In this document: piece by piece, positions 35,062 to 45,049 of the stretch | How positions within the stretch are numbered: position 1 is the first letter of the stretch | Layout: each line of letters begins with the position of its first letter | NCBI GenBank assembly: GCA_017857245.1 | Contig: JAFMDO010000003.1 | Span: forward strand, 1 to 64,000 | DNA: 64,000 nt | Origin: Pontimonas sp. | Lineage (GTDB): Bacteria; Actinomycetota; Actinomycetes; Actinomycetales; Microbacteriaceae | Reading direction: 5' to 3' | Made by a program: the position numbers and the translations under genes | Notes under the pieces: model-generated | The model's input: only the letters and a program-made list of their open reading frames with translations | Database searches by the model: none | Told to the model about the DNA's origin: nothing

Positions 35062-35095
35062 GGCCTAACCCTAGCTCGGCTAGGGTTAGGCCATG
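35059..35095. promoter_or_regulatory. Perfect palindromic divergent promoter of tadA/upp
   Basis: CATGGCCTAACCCTAGC-tcg-GCTAGGGTTAGGCCATG; each arm holds TAGGGT-N6-ATG. Confidence 0.75.
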
Positions 35096-35728
35096 CAGGT
35101 TCATATCGCCGATCATCCGCTCATTTCCCACAAGCTCAGCCTGCTTCGAGACAAGAGCACGCCCTCTCCAATCTTCCGCGCTTTGACCTCCGAGCTCGTG
35201 GCGTTGTTGGCGTATGAGGCCACCAGAAACATCAGGGTGTCTGAACAGGAGATTCACACACCCGTCACCACCATGCTCGGCACCAAGCTTGCGGAACCGC
35301 GACCTGTTGTGGTTCCTATTCTTCGAGCTGGTTTGGGAATGCTGGAGGGTATGGTCCAACTTCTTCCCAGCGCTGAGGTGGGATTCCTTGGAATGGTCCG
35401 CAATGAGGAAACCCTGCAGCCCAGTGTGTACGCGGAACGCCTGCCCGAAGACCTTGCCGACCGTCAGTGCTTCATCCTGGACCCTATGTTGGCCACCGGT
35501 GGCTCACTGTTGCAGGCCATTAATTTCATCTTCGACAAGGGCGCAACCGAGGTCACTGCGGTGTGCCTACTGGGGGCCCCTGAGGGTCTCGCGGCAATTG
35601 AGAAAGCGACCCAAGGTCGCGACGTGACCATTGTTCTTGGGGCACTGGACGAAAAACTTAACGAAAAAGGTTTTATTGTTCCAGGGCTTGGCGATGCAGG
35701 CGACCGACTCTATGGCACCGTCGGCTAA
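35093..35728 (+). CDS. upp: Uracil phosphoribosyltransferase
   Basis: [32 protein letters not shown]. Confidence 0.97.
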   Translation: MQVHIADHPLISHKLSLLRDKSTPSPIFRALTSELVALLAYEATRNIRVSEQEIHTPVTTMLGTKLAEPRPVVVPILRAGLGMLEGMVQLLPSAEVGFLGMVRNEETLQPSVYAERLPEDLADRQCFILDPMLATGGSLLQAINFIFDKGATEVTAVCLLGAPEGLAAIEKATQGRDVTIVLGALDEKLNEKGFIVPGLGDAGDRLYGTVG

Positions 35729-35737
35729 CTTCGTTAC

Positions 35738-35767
35738 TTGACCAGGAATCAATACCTTCGCCATAAT
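35738..35767 (+). promoter_or_regulatory. Putative sigma70-type promoter for Cys leader ORF
   Basis: TTGACC-N18-CATAAT, 6 nt before ATG 35774. Confidence 0.65.
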
Positions 35768-35773
35768 CAAGTC

Positions 35774-35845
35774 ATGGACCTGGCCCGCGCTTCCCTGGTG
35801 AAAACCTCTGCGCCCTCCAGCTGTCGCTGTCGAATGTGTCGCTGA
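35774..35845 (+). CDS. Putative cysteine-rich leader peptide (uORF)
   Basis: ATG..TGA: MDLARASLVKTSAPSSCRCRMCR; three Cys codons in last seven; below ORF-track cutoff. Confidence 0.65.
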   Translation: MDLARASLVKTSAPSSCRCRMCR

Positions 35846-35896
35846 TCCTTCCCATTCCCCTTTTCCGGGCTTGTGCCCCTCAAAGAATCGACAGTT

Positions 35897-36499
35897 ATGA
35901 CTCCCTCTTCTTCGAGTGAACCCCGAGGGTTCGCTCTTTATGTCGGCATCAGTGAAACGGATGCCTTGGCCGCCGGCCAGAGCCTTCAACAAATTGTGAC
36001 GAACCTGAAAGCCTCGGTAGAAAATTTCGTCCCTGGATCCGAAACTCATGCGGCCATCGCGCTGGCTCCGCGCGGTGCAGGCGGCAAGGATCTCGACATC
36101 GTTCGGATGGCGCTGCATGACCCGGTCGCACTGGCTAAGCTCCAGCCGCCTACCCCCGCCAAAGCGGCCGGGGTGAAAATCGATATTTCCCGCAAGCGCG
36201 TCATCCTCGATGGCGAGATTGCCCCTCTCACGTTTAAAGAGTTCGAGATGCTGCAATTCTTGGTCCTGCGTGAAGGACAAACCGTGAAGCGGGAGGTAAT
36301 TATCGAGGCGCTCTGGGTCGAGGGCGAGGAAGAAACCCCCAGCGCGAGAACGATTGATGTTCACGTGCGACGTTTGCGGGGCAAACTTGCTCGTTTCGAA
36401 GACATCGTTCGCACGGTGAGGGGTGTGGGATACCGCTTTGATCGCCATGCAGACGTCGCCATCGAATACGGCGTCGCTCCTTCGCCGGACATGATTTAG
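35897..36499 (+). CDS. Orphan winged-helix (OmpR/PhoB-type C-terminal) DNA-binding protein
   Basis: LTFKEFEMLQFLVLREGQTVKREVIIEALW..SARTIDVHVRRLRGKL..IVRTVRGVGYRF; start uncertain (GTG 35873 or ATG 35897); no receiver domain. Confidence 0.8.
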   Translation: MTPSSSSEPRGFALYVGISETDALAAGQSLQQIVTNLKASVENFVPGSETHAAIALAPRGAGGKDLDIVRMALHDPVALAKLQPPTPAKAAGVKIDISRKRVILDGEIAPLTFKEFEMLQFLVLREGQTVKREVIIEALWVEGEEETPSARTIDVHVRRLRGKLARFEDIVRTVRGVGYRFDRHADVAIEYGVAPSPDMI

Positions 36500-36600
36500 C
36501 GATTTCTCGACGCCGTTACCATTTTGTTATATAGTGGGAGAATCGTTGGTGACGCTGCGACAGCTCTCGAACATGTGATTGCAGAACCTCTCTTGGTGAA

Positions 36601-36640
36601 GATTAGGGCCGGCTACTCGCCTCAGTAGCCGGCCCTAATC
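36601..36640. terminator. Perfect 16-bp stem hairpin terminator
   Basis: GATTAGGGCCGGCTAC-tcgcctca-GTAGCCGGCCCTAATC followed by ttct. Confidence 0.8.
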
Positions 36641-36682
36641 TTCTGCCTCGGAACTATCAGCTAGCCGCTCTAGGCTGGGCCC

Positions 36683-38053
36683 ATGAACTCGGGTCCCAGC
36701 ATTGTGTGGTTGCGCAATGACCTGAGGCTTGCCGATAATCCTGCGCTTGTGGCGGCTACCGAGCGTGGCGAACCGCTCCTCGTCGTTTACATTCACGACG
36801 AGGTATCGCCAGGAATCAGGCCCCTAGGCTCCGCTACGCGATGGTGGCTCCACCATTCACTCCAGGCCTTGGCCACGGAGATTACAAGCCTCGGCGGCCA
36901 CCTCGTCCTGCGCAAAGGCGAGGGCACAGCAATTATTCGCGAGCTGGTGGAAGAACATGACGCCGGGGCGGTGTTCTGGAACCGCCGCTATGGGCACGCT
37001 CGCGAGGGAGATGCCACTCTCAAAGAAGACCTAAAGTCCCAGGGCCTTATCTGCGAAAGCTTTGCCGGGAACCTGATGTTTGAACCCTGGACCGTGACAA
37101 CGGGGGAAGGAAAACCTTTCCGTGTGTTCAGCCCTTTTTGGCGGGCCTGTCTCGCTTCCACTCCCCCTCGAAGCCCCCTCGAAGCCCCCGAAAAGTTGGT
37201 AGCTGTTGAAGGCATCACCAGCGATGATCTGGACACCTGGGATCTGCGCCCAACGAGTCCCGACTGGTCTGCAGGATGGGCGGAATTATGGACGCCAGGC
37301 GAAGCGGGTGCTCTCAATAGGCTGGAAGACTTCGTTGCCAACACCCTTTCCCACTATCACCGGCGCGATGAGCCAGGCATTGAATCCACCTCGAGGCTCA
37401 GCCCACATTTGAGGTTCGGGGAAATCAGCCCCCACTTGATTTGGCACACCGTGCAGGATGGCGTCCCTGCCGGGAGCGAGAAAAACAGCACCAAGTTTCT
37501 CTCCGAGATTGGCTGGCGAGAATTTTCGTACAACATTTTGTTCCACCAGCCCGATATCGCCCAGAAGAACTTCCGGCCCGAATTTGACCTGTTTCCCTGG
37601 GGGACAGCTGACCCACCCACCATGAAGGCGTGGCAGAAGGGCCTCACAGGGGTGCCGCTCGTTGACGCGGGAATGCGGGAGCTCTGGAACACGGGCTACA
37701 TGCACAACCGCGTGCGCATGGTGACCGCCTCCTTCCTGATTAAGAACTTGCTCGTGGACTGGCGCCTGGGCGAAGCGTGGTTTTGGGACACGCTGGTGGA
37801 CGCTGATGAAGCAAACAATCCGGCGAGCTGGCAATGGGTTGCCGGCAGCGGCGCAGACGCTGCCCCCTACTTCCGGGTGTTTAATCCTCTCCTGCAGGCC
37901 GACAAGTTTGATGCGGACGGGGTGTACCAAAACCGGTGGCTAGGGGCGGATCGAAGCGACTACCCCGCCGAACCCATCATTGATATGAAAGCGAGCAGAG
38001 AGCGAGCACTCCAGGCTTTTTCAGACCTTAAGGCCTTGCGCCAAGCCGAGTAA
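36683..38053 (+). CDS. phr: Deoxyribodipyrimidine photolyase (cryptochrome/photolyase family)
   Basis: IVWLRNDLRLADNPAL; TGVPLVDAGMRELWNTGYMHNRVRMVTASFL. Confidence 0.95.
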   Translation: MNSGPSIVWLRNDLRLADNPALVAATERGEPLLVVYIHDEVSPGIRPLGSATRWWLHHSLQALATEITSLGGHLVLRKGEGTAIIRELVEEHDAGAVFWNRRYGHAREGDATLKEDLKSQGLICESFAGNLMFEPWTVTTGEGKPFRVFSPFWRACLASTPPRSPLEAPEKLVAVEGITSDDLDTWDLRPTSPDWSAGWAELWTPGEAGALNRLEDFVANTLSHYHRRDEPGIESTSRLSPHLRFGEISPHLIWHTVQDGVPAGSEKNSTKFLSEIGWREFSYNILFHQPDIAQKNFRPEFDLFPWGTADPPTMKAWQKGLTGVPLVDAGMRELWNTGYMHNRVRMVTASFLIKNLLVDWRLGEAWFWDTLVDADEANNPASWQWVAGSGADAAPYFRVFNPLLQADKFDADGVYQNRWLGADRSDYPAEPIIDMKASRERALQAFSDLKALRQAE

Positions 38054-38912
38054 CGCACTCCGCAGCGAGCTGCGCAGCCAGGGGTGTGGAATCCAAAATG
38101 CCGAGGCCCCGCGAAAGGCCCGCAAGTATTCCCGCATTGAAAGCGTCTCCAGCGCCAGTCGGGTCAAGAATCTTCGCGACAGCCATTGCGGTGACGTGGT
38201 GGGGGGCGCCGTCTTCCCAGACCAGGGAACCCCGGGGACCCTGGGTGACGATGACGCGGTCGAACCGCTCACCCAAGCTCTGAAGGGCTCTCTCGGCCGT
38301 GTTCTCGCCACTGAGCAAATGTGCTTCTTCTTCGTTACACCGCAAAACGGTGGCCTGGGAAACGAGCCCCAGGAACACTTCTGGGCCCATGTCGGAGAGG
38401 AACCCGGTGGACGAAGCATCCACCATTACCCCCAGCCCGCGCGAACGGGCCCGCGTCAGCAAATCACTCACGGCAGCAGGTCTGGTGTGATGGAAGAAGC
38501 CATAACCGGTGAGATGAAGCCAGGAGGCTGAATCAAGTACTTCTTCGTCAATCACCTCAGGTTCGAAAGCGACATTCGCTCCGCGGTCACTGAGCATGGA
38601 ACGGTCTTCGCCATGGGCGATGATCACGATGGTCCCTGTTTCCAAGTTGTGGTCCCCGGCGAGGTGGGCCGTCACCCCCGCCGCTGAGAACTCCCACTGA
38701 CAGCGCGCAACATCCCCAAGACCCACGCGACCAAAGAAATCTACCGCGCACTCTTGCTGCGCAAGCCACACCGCTGTGTTTGCCGCCGAACCACCGAGCG
38801 TCCGCTTTATCTGCGCGGGAGTGTCGGTATTGATTCGAATCTCGTCCTGAACCACCGCGATGACGTCGTCGATGACATCACCGGCAACAATCACCCGCGA
38901 GGTGGTGGTCAT
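38028..38912 (-). CDS. psuK: PfkB-family carbohydrate kinase, probable pseudouridine kinase
   Basis: DPTGAGDAFNAGI; 4-nt overlap with psuG. Confidence 0.7.
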   Translation of the reverse strand: MTTTSRVIVAGDVIDDVIAVVQDEIRINTDTPAQIKRTLGGSAANTAVWLAQQECAVDFFGRVGLGDVARCQWEFSAAGVTAHLAGDHNLETGTIVIIAHGEDRSMLSDRGANVAFEPEVIDEEVLDSASWLHLTGYGFFHHTRPAAVSDLLTRARSRGLGVMVDASSTGFLSDMGPEVFLGLVSQATVLRCNEEEAHLLSGENTAERALQSLGERFDRVIVTQGPRGSLVWEDGAPHHVTAMAVAKILDPTGAGDAFNAGILAGLSRGLGILDSTPLAAQLAAECVTRLGARP

Positions 38913-39820
38913 GCCCGGCGCTGGGACCAGGCGATGGCGATCTCCGAGGCCAAGGCGACATTGTTGGTGACCAAGTCAAGGTTGACCCGCAAACTCTCCC
39001 CTTGGGATTTCTCCAAAACATAGGCGAGCAAGAACGGCGTCACGTCATTGCCGCGAATCCCCTGATCGTGCGCCGCGGTCAGGGCTGAAGCCAGAATCTC
39101 GTCGTGAATAGAAGGATCCCACTGCTGGTGCTGGGGCACAGGGTTCGCTACCAAGATCCCGCCCTGCTGGCCAAGGTCATCGCGTGCGCCCATGATGGCG
39201 GCGATCTCGCTCGCTTCTTCCACCCGCCATTCGAGGGAAAAAGCGCTTTCGCGAAGCCAGAAGGCAGGGAAGGTGTTGGTGCGATATCCCACGACGGCGA
39301 CGCTCAATGTTTCCAGGCGCTCCAGTGTTGCTCCAATGTCAAGGATCGATTTCACTCCGGCAGAAACCACCGTGATCGGCGTGGTGGAGAGGATGGGGAG
39401 GTCTGCTGATTCGTCGAAGCTTTCTTGTGCCCCGCGGTGGACACCGCCAAGGCCGCCAGTGGCAAAAACCCTCACACCCGCGAGGTGGGCCAAATACGCC
39501 GTGGAGGCAACGGTTGTCGCTCCGGAGCTTCCCACACCCATCACTACGGGAAGGTCCCTCACACTCGCTTTGGGGATGTCTTCGCTGGCAATTCGCTCGA
39601 GTTCCTTAGCGCTGAGTCCCACCTTCGGGACGCCGTCGATGACGGCCACAGTTGCCGGCGTTGCTCCCGCATCGAGGACCTGGTTTTCCCACGCCCTTGC
39701 TGCTTCGAGGTTCTGGCCCCGAGGCAAGCCGTGGGAAATAATGGTCGATTCCAAGGCAACAACGGGTTTCCCCGCTTCGAGCGCGGAGCGGACAGCGGGA
39801 GAGAGATCGGGTATTTTCAC
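38909..39820 (-). CDS. psuG: Pseudouridine-5'-phosphate glycosidase
   Basis: VALESTIISHGLPRGQNLE; GGVHRGAQESFDESADL. Confidence 0.93.
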   Translation of the reverse strand: MKIPDLSPAVRSALEAGKPVVALESTIISHGLPRGQNLEAARAWENQVLDAGATPATVAVIDGVPKVGLSAKELERIASEDIPKASVRDLPVVMGVGSSGATTVASTAYLAHLAGVRVFATGGLGGVHRGAQESFDESADLPILSTTPITVVSAGVKSILDIGATLERLETLSVAVVGYRTNTFPAFWLRESAFSLEWRVEEASEIAAIMGARDDLGQQGGILVANPVPQHQQWDPSIHDEILASALTAAHDQGIRGNDVTPFLLAYVLEKSQGESLRVNLDLVTNNVALASEIAIAWSQRRA

Positions 39821-39932
39821 TTCTCTAGCGTAGGGGGAGGGCTCCGCTGATGTTTCTCAAAACCCCTTGTGGTGTTTCGGTGGGATGTGTGAATACACGC
39901 CACTCAGCAGAAAGTCGCTTTGTACCTCGCTC

Positions 39933-40763
39933 CTAAAGCTTGCTTCTCATCTCCCACAGGTCTGGGAACACAGGGTTAAACAGGGTGGCCGCAAGATAAC
40001 CAACACCGGCGGAACCGCCAGATCCGATTTTCTTACCTAGCGTTCGCTCCACCATCTTCACGTGGCGGTATCTCCACTCGCCCAACCCCTCATCAAAGTC
40101 CACCAGCGCTTCGCACACCATGGAGGATTCGGGGTCATTGCGGTGGAGGGCAATCAGCACCTCTTGCACATCCTCTCGGGCTTCCCAGGGAAGGCTCACA
40201 TCGTATTCGAGGGCTTCCTGGGGCATGGGATGTCCCCGCTTGTGGCAATAGCGAAGGGCCGAGTGCCAGACGCTTGCTCGCCCCATGGCCGCCTCGACGC
40301 GCAACCGCGCGGGAGAACCGGGAACAAGGTGTTCCGCCATCTTCATGCCCGAGCCTTCCTTGGCCCCAGCGCCCGCATGGTCCCGTCGCCCCAGTACCGC
40401 TTCGAGTTCCCGGAACTGTGCTGACTGGAAGCCACTGGCCGAAGAGAGGCGGGCTCGGAAGGAGGCGAACTGGAGTGGAGTCATCGTTTCCAACACATCG
40501 ATTTGCGCCACGCAGGTTTTCATTATGGTGCGGGCACGAGAAAGAAGCGCCAAGCTCCGGTGGGTGTCCCCCGCCTCGAGGGCTGGCTGGAGCGCTGCCA
40601 ACTCGTGAAGGATTTGTTGGAACCACAATTCATACACCTGGTGGATGGTGATGAAAAGCAGTTCATCGTGTTCGGGACCATCCGAGAGAGGAACCTGAAG
40701 CGAGAGCAATTCATCCACCTTGAGATAGGTGGTGTAGGTCACTGCTTTATCATGCTCGACCAT
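39933..40763 (-). CDS. kynA: Tryptophan 2,3-dioxygenase
   Basis: TYLKVDELLSLQ..EHDELLFITIHQVYELWFQQIL. Confidence 0.95.
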   Translation of the reverse strand: MVEHDKAVTYTTYLKVDELLSLQVPLSDGPEHDELLFITIHQVYELWFQQILHELAALQPALEAGDTHRSLALLSRARTIMKTCVAQIDVLETMTPLQFASFRARLSSASGFQSAQFRELEAVLGRRDHAGAGAKEGSGMKMAEHLVPGSPARLRVEAAMGRASVWHSALRYCHKRGHPMPQEALEYDVSLPWEAREDVQEVLIALHRNDPESSMVCEALVDFDEGLGEWRYRHVKMVERTLGKKIGSGGSAGVGYLAATLFNPVFPDLWEMRSKL

Positions 40764-42079
40764 TAGGTCACTCTGCTTTCGCTGGGCTTGAGGGTCCTGT
40801 ATTCCCCAGTTTCCATCAGGCGCCGCAACCGATCAAACCCGTCCCACACCTCCGCAAAAGAGGTGGGCAAGGGAGAAATGGCTAGGCGAATGGCATCGGG
40901 TTCGCGGTAGTCAGGAATTACATTGGAGATTTCCCGGAGTCCGTGGGCGATGGCGGCGGCCTCAGGGTGATGAATGATGATGTGGCCTCCACGATGGCTC
41001 GCCTCGCGCGGAGTGCCCAAGCTCGCGCCCAGCGGGGTCAGCCACGCATCCACCAGAGCAATCATGAGTTCCGTCCCCAGAGAGGCCTTATGTTCAATGG
41101 CCTTGATTCCCGCTTCTTCAATCATCGAATAGCTGGTTTCCACACCACGAATTCCGATGATGGAGGGGCTAGCAATCTGGAAGGCTCTCATGTCCGTGGC
41201 CTTCTCGAATTCAGGACCCATCACAAACTGGTCGCGTTGAGCAAACCACCCCTGGATGGGAACGTTGAGTTCCTCCTGGAGCTCTTTCCTCACAAACAAC
41301 CACGCGGGTGAACCTGGGCCGGAATTTCCATACTTATAGGTGCACCCCACGGCCAGGTCAATCCCCGCAGCGTCGAAATCCAGGGCAATCGCTCCGCCGG
41401 CATGGGAGCAATCCCAAAGCATTAAAGCGCCCACGTCTTTCACGGCTTGTGAAATGGCCGCCAACTCTGGCCGGGAACCTGCGCGATAGTTGATGGCTTG
41501 AAGGGTCACCAGCGCCACGTCATCGCTCAAGAAAGGGGCGAGAGCGTCGGCGGTCACCCGTTCGTGCTCAACACCAATCGGGAGGGAACCTGGAGCCCCA
41601 CTGTCATCGGTGTCGAGGGTAATGAGGGTAAGTCCCAGGCGCTCGCAGATTCCTTGGATGATGTAGCGATCGGTGGGAAAGTTTGCCGAATCCATGATGA
41701 CCGTCTTGCGCCCTGGTCGCGCCGTCACCGCAGCGACAGCAAGCTGGTAGAAATTCACCGACGTCGTGTCGCACACCAGTGTCTGACCAGGTCCTGTGCC
41801 CAAGATGGCACGAGCTAAGAGGTCTCCCGCGGTTTGGGCTTGATCAATCCACTGCGACCACCCACCCACCAACAACGTTCCCCATTCTTGCGTGAGAAAG
41901 CCGGAGACGGCATCGATCGTAGCAAGGGGCAACTTTCCCAAGGAGTTGCCATCGAGGTAGCACTGATCGGGGTCGGCGTGAAAGAAGCGCTCTCGAAAAG
42001 AGGCGAGAGGATCTTCTCGATCCATCGCCTCCGCTGTGGACCGGAGAGTGGGGTCGCCCGGAAAAGTCTGAGAAGCCAT
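40763..42079 (-). CDS. kynU: Kynureninase
   Basis: CYLDGNSLGKLP; GCTYKYGNSGPGSPAWLFV. Confidence 0.95.
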   Translation of the reverse strand: MASQTFPGDPTLRSTAEAMDREDPLASFRERFFHADPDQCYLDGNSLGKLPLATIDAVSGFLTQEWGTLLVGGWSQWIDQAQTAGDLLARAILGTGPGQTLVCDTTSVNFYQLAVAAVTARPGRKTVIMDSANFPTDRYIIQGICERLGLTLITLDTDDSGAPGSLPIGVEHERVTADALAPFLSDDVALVTLQAINYRAGSRPELAAISQAVKDVGALMLWDCSHAGGAIALDFDAAGIDLAVGCTYKYGNSGPGSPAWLFVRKELQEELNVPIQGWFAQRDQFVMGPEFEKATDMRAFQIASPSIIGIRGVETSYSMIEEAGIKAIEHKASLGTELMIALVDAWLTPLGASLGTPREASHRGGHIIIHHPEAAAIAHGLREISNVIPDYREPDAIRLAISPLPTSFAEVWDGFDRLRRLMETGEYRTLKPSESRVT

Positions 42080-42122
42080 CGCGCTAGCTTAGGCCGGAAA
42101 GCAGATTCCCTCTAGCGAATTG

Positions 42123-42902
42123 CTAACCGAATTTTCCCGACACGTAGTCTTCGGTGGCTTTGATCGAAGGGTTAGAGAAGATTTTTGCCGTGTCATCAAA
42201 TTCGATGAGCTTGCCGGGCATGCCTGTTCCCGCAATGTTGAAGAACGCGGTGCGATCACTCACGCGGCTGGCCTGCTGCATGTTGTGGGTGACAATGACG
42301 ATGGTGTATTTCTCTTTGAGCTCTTCGATGAGATCCTCGATGGCCAGGGTTGAAATCGGATCGAGAGCGGAACAGGGCTCATCCATCAGGATGATTTCTG
42401 GTTCCACCGCAATAGTGCGAGCGATACACAACCGCTGTTGTTGTCCACCAGAAATTCCTGAGCCAGGCTTATCCAGGCGGTCTTTAACCTCTTCCCACAG
42501 GTTCGCCCCGCGCAGGGATTTCTCGACCAAATCGTCGGCGTCAGACTTTGAAATGCGACGATTATTGAGCTTGACCCCAGCAATCACATTGTCTCTAATC
42601 GACATGGTGGGGAAGGGGTTGGGGCGCTGGAACACCATGCCGATTTGGCGTCTGACCATCACCGGGTCCACTCCGGGTGCATAAAGGTCATCGCCATCGA
42701 TCAGTACTTCGCCCTCCACATAGGCACCGGGGATCACCTCGTGCATGCGGTTGAGTGTGCGGATAAGAGTCGACTTACCGCAGCCAGAGGGCCCGATAAA
42801 AGCGGTCACGCTGCGCGGCTCAATTTCCATGCTGACGTCTTCCACCGCCCGAAACTTGCTGTAGTAGCAGTTGAGGTCTTTGATTTCAATTCGCTTTGAC
42901 AT
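42123..42902 (-). CDS. pstB: Phosphate ABC transporter ATP-binding protein
   Basis: [41 protein letters not shown]. Confidence 0.97.
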   Translation of the reverse strand: MSKRIEIKDLNCYYSKFRAVEDVSMEIEPRSVTAFIGPSGCGKSTLIRTLNRMHEVIPGAYVEGEVLIDGDDLYAPGVDPVMVRRQIGMVFQRPNPFPTMSIRDNVIAGVKLNNRRISKSDADDLVEKSLRGANLWEEVKDRLDKPGSGISGGQQQRLCIARTIAVEPEIILMDEPCSALDPISTLAIEDLIEELKEKYTIVIVTHNMQQASRVSDRTAFFNIAGTGMPGKLIEFDDTAKIFSNPSIKATEDYVSGKFG

Positions 42903-42919
42903 TGTCTTCCTCAGTGTTT

Positions 42920-44008
42920 CTAGCGGCCTAGTTTGGGGGCAAAGGTTCGGGCAATGAGTCTGGCTCCCAGGTTGAGAACCATCACAATCAGGATGAGAGT
43001 GAGCGCTCCCGCCCAGGCTCGGTTGAGATAGGCCTCGGGAACAGACCCCTGGGCGATGTAGGAGTAATACACGAAGTTGGGAAGGCTTTGCATCCGGTCT
43101 TCGAAAATGTTGAAGTTGAAGTCGTTGCTGAAACCTGCTGCAACCAGGAGCGGGGCTGTCTCTCCCATCACACGCGCAATCGCAAGCATGATTCCCGTGG
43201 TGATTCCCGCAATGGACGTGGGAAGAACGACCTTAAGGATGGTGAGCCACTTGGGGACCCCCAGTGCATAGGCAGCCTCACGAAGTTCATTGGGGACCAA
43301 ACGCAACATCTCTTCGCTCGAGCGCACCACGATCGGAATCATCAACACTGCAAGCGCGGCAGAGCCGGATATACCAACCCTGGTTCCCGGCCCCAGCAAA
43401 ATCTCAAACAGTGCGTAGGCGAACAAGCCGGCAACAATCGACGGTATGCCTGTCATGACATCAACGAAGAAGGTAATCCATTTCGTCAGTCGCTTTCCGG
43501 TGCCGTATTCGACGATGTAAATCGAGGTCAGGAGGCCGATGGGTACGGAGATAATGCTCGCCGCCAGGGTCATTATGAGGGTGCCAATGATGGCGTGGGC
43601 CGCTCCACCGCCCTCCCCCACGACATTTCGCATGGAGAGGGTGAAGAAGTCCACATCAAATCGAACTGCACCTTTGCTCACGACGGTAATGATGAGCGAA
43701 ATCAGCGGCGTGAGGGCAATGAAGAAGGCAAGAGTTACCAAAATCGTGGCGAGTCGGTCAACCGCTCTTCTTCTGCCCTCAACCCGAGCTGCAAGGCCGA
43801 AAAGTCCGAGCGTGAAGAAGATGATTCCCACCACAGCCACCACGATGAGGTTGATTTCATAGTCGGTGTCATTGGGCGCAAACACGGCAAAGAGTGTCCA
43901 TGAAAGAACGAGCCCCCCCACCAACAAAAGACTCGGAACAGAAGACCCAAGCTTTCCTCTAGCAAAAGCGTTCGAGTTCTGATCCCTTCGCGGGCTACTA
44001 AGGCTCAT
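42920..44008 (-). CDS. pstA: Phosphate ABC transporter permease PstA
   Basis: Multi-TM permease with [17 protein letters not shown] loop; between pstB and pstC. Confidence 0.95.
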   Translation of the reverse strand: MSLSSPRRDQNSNAFARGKLGSSVPSLLLVGGLVLSWTLFAVFAPNDTDYEINLIVVAVVGIIFFTLGLFGLAARVEGRRRAVDRLATILVTLAFFIALTPLISLIITVVSKGAVRFDVDFFTLSMRNVVGEGGGAAHAIIGTLIMTLAASIISVPIGLLTSIYIVEYGTGKRLTKWITFFVDVMTGIPSIVAGLFAYALFEILLGPGTRVGISGSAALAVLMIPIVVRSSEEMLRLVPNELREAAYALGVPKWLTILKVVLPTSIAGITTGIMLAIARVMGETAPLLVAAGFSNDFNFNIFEDRMQSLPNFVYYSYIAQGSVPEAYLNRAWAGALTLILIVMVLNLGARLIARTFAPKLGR

Positions 44009-44977
44009 CTAGTTTGCCCCCGAGAATTCGGAGCGTCGGTTGACAATCCAGCGGGCAACAGAGTTCACCACGAGGGTGATGGCAAAGAGAATCAGTCCCG
44101 AAGCGATGAGGACATTAACGTTGAGCCCGTAGGCCTCTGGGAAGCTCAGCGCGACGTTTGCCGCGATGGTCGAGGGATTCACAGAGCTAATGAGGTTGAG
44201 TGAGATAACTCCCGTTGCGGAGAGCACCATCGCTACCGCGAGGGTCTCTCCGAGTGCGCGGCCAAGCCCCAGCATCGCGGCAGAAATGATCCCTCCTCGC
44301 CCCACCGGCAACACGACGGTCCGAATCATTTCCCACCGTGTTGCTCCCAGTGCCAGCGCTGCTTCTTCATAGAGGACCGGTGTTTGGAGGAAAACCTCTC
44401 GCGAGACAGCCGTAATGATCGGAAGGACCATCACCGCCAGCACAAGCGAAGCGGTCAAGATCGTGCGACCGGTGCCCGAGGCAGGGCCAGCGAAGAATGG
44501 AATAAAGCCGAGGTTCTCTTCCAGCCACACGTAGAGCGGTTGCAAGGCAGGGGCAAGAATCACTGCTCCCCACAATCCGTACACCACGGATGGCACCGCA
44601 GCCAAAAGGTCCACCAAATAACCCAAGGTTGTTGCGATCCGGCGCGGCGCGTAGTGGGAAATAAAGAGGGCAATCCCAATGGCGAGGGGGAATGCCACCA
44701 AAAGTCCCAGCGCTGATGCCCAGAATGTTCCAAAAACCAGGGGCCCGACCCACAGCCAGAATGACTGCCCACTCAGCAGAGAAATGTCCTCTGGGTCTGC
44801 CACAATCGCAGGAAATCCCTCGAGAAGAAGAAACCCCGATACCGCTGCCAGCATCGCCAAGATGAAGATTCCGGCGCCACGGGCTGAGCCAGAAAAAACT
44901 CGATCTCCGACGCGGACAACCACTTTTGGCCGGGCAGGCGGGGTTTTGGCTGAAGCGCCACCCATCTCCTGCGTCAT
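44009..44977 (-). CDS. pstC: Phosphate ABC transporter permease PstC
   Basis: EEAALALGATRWEMIRTVVLP EAA loop; start trimmed to MTQEMGG. Confidence 0.95.
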   Translation of the reverse strand: MTQEMGGASAKTPPARPKVVVRVGDRVFSGSARGAGIFILAMLAAVSGFLLLEGFPAIVADPEDISLLSGQSFWLWVGPLVFGTFWASALGLLVAFPLAIGIALFISHYAPRRIATTLGYLVDLLAAVPSVVYGLWGAVILAPALQPLYVWLEENLGFIPFFAGPASGTGRTILTASLVLAVMVLPIITAVSREVFLQTPVLYEEAALALGATRWEMIRTVVLPVGRGGIISAAMLGLGRALGETLAVAMVLSATGVISLNLISSVNPSTIAANVALSFPEAYGLNVNVLIASGLILFAITLVVNSVARWIVNRRSEFSGAN

Positions 44978-45049
44978 CGTCACGACCTTCACAATTTCAA
45001 GCAAGCTTTGCGTGGGGGTGGGGCTCTAAAGAACTCTAGCGGGAGTAAA

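Noticed and set aside
35567-36448. 293-aa minus-strand ORF opposite upp end and winged-helix gene
   Set aside because: The plus strand encodes recognisable proteins; the antisense frame has no family signature
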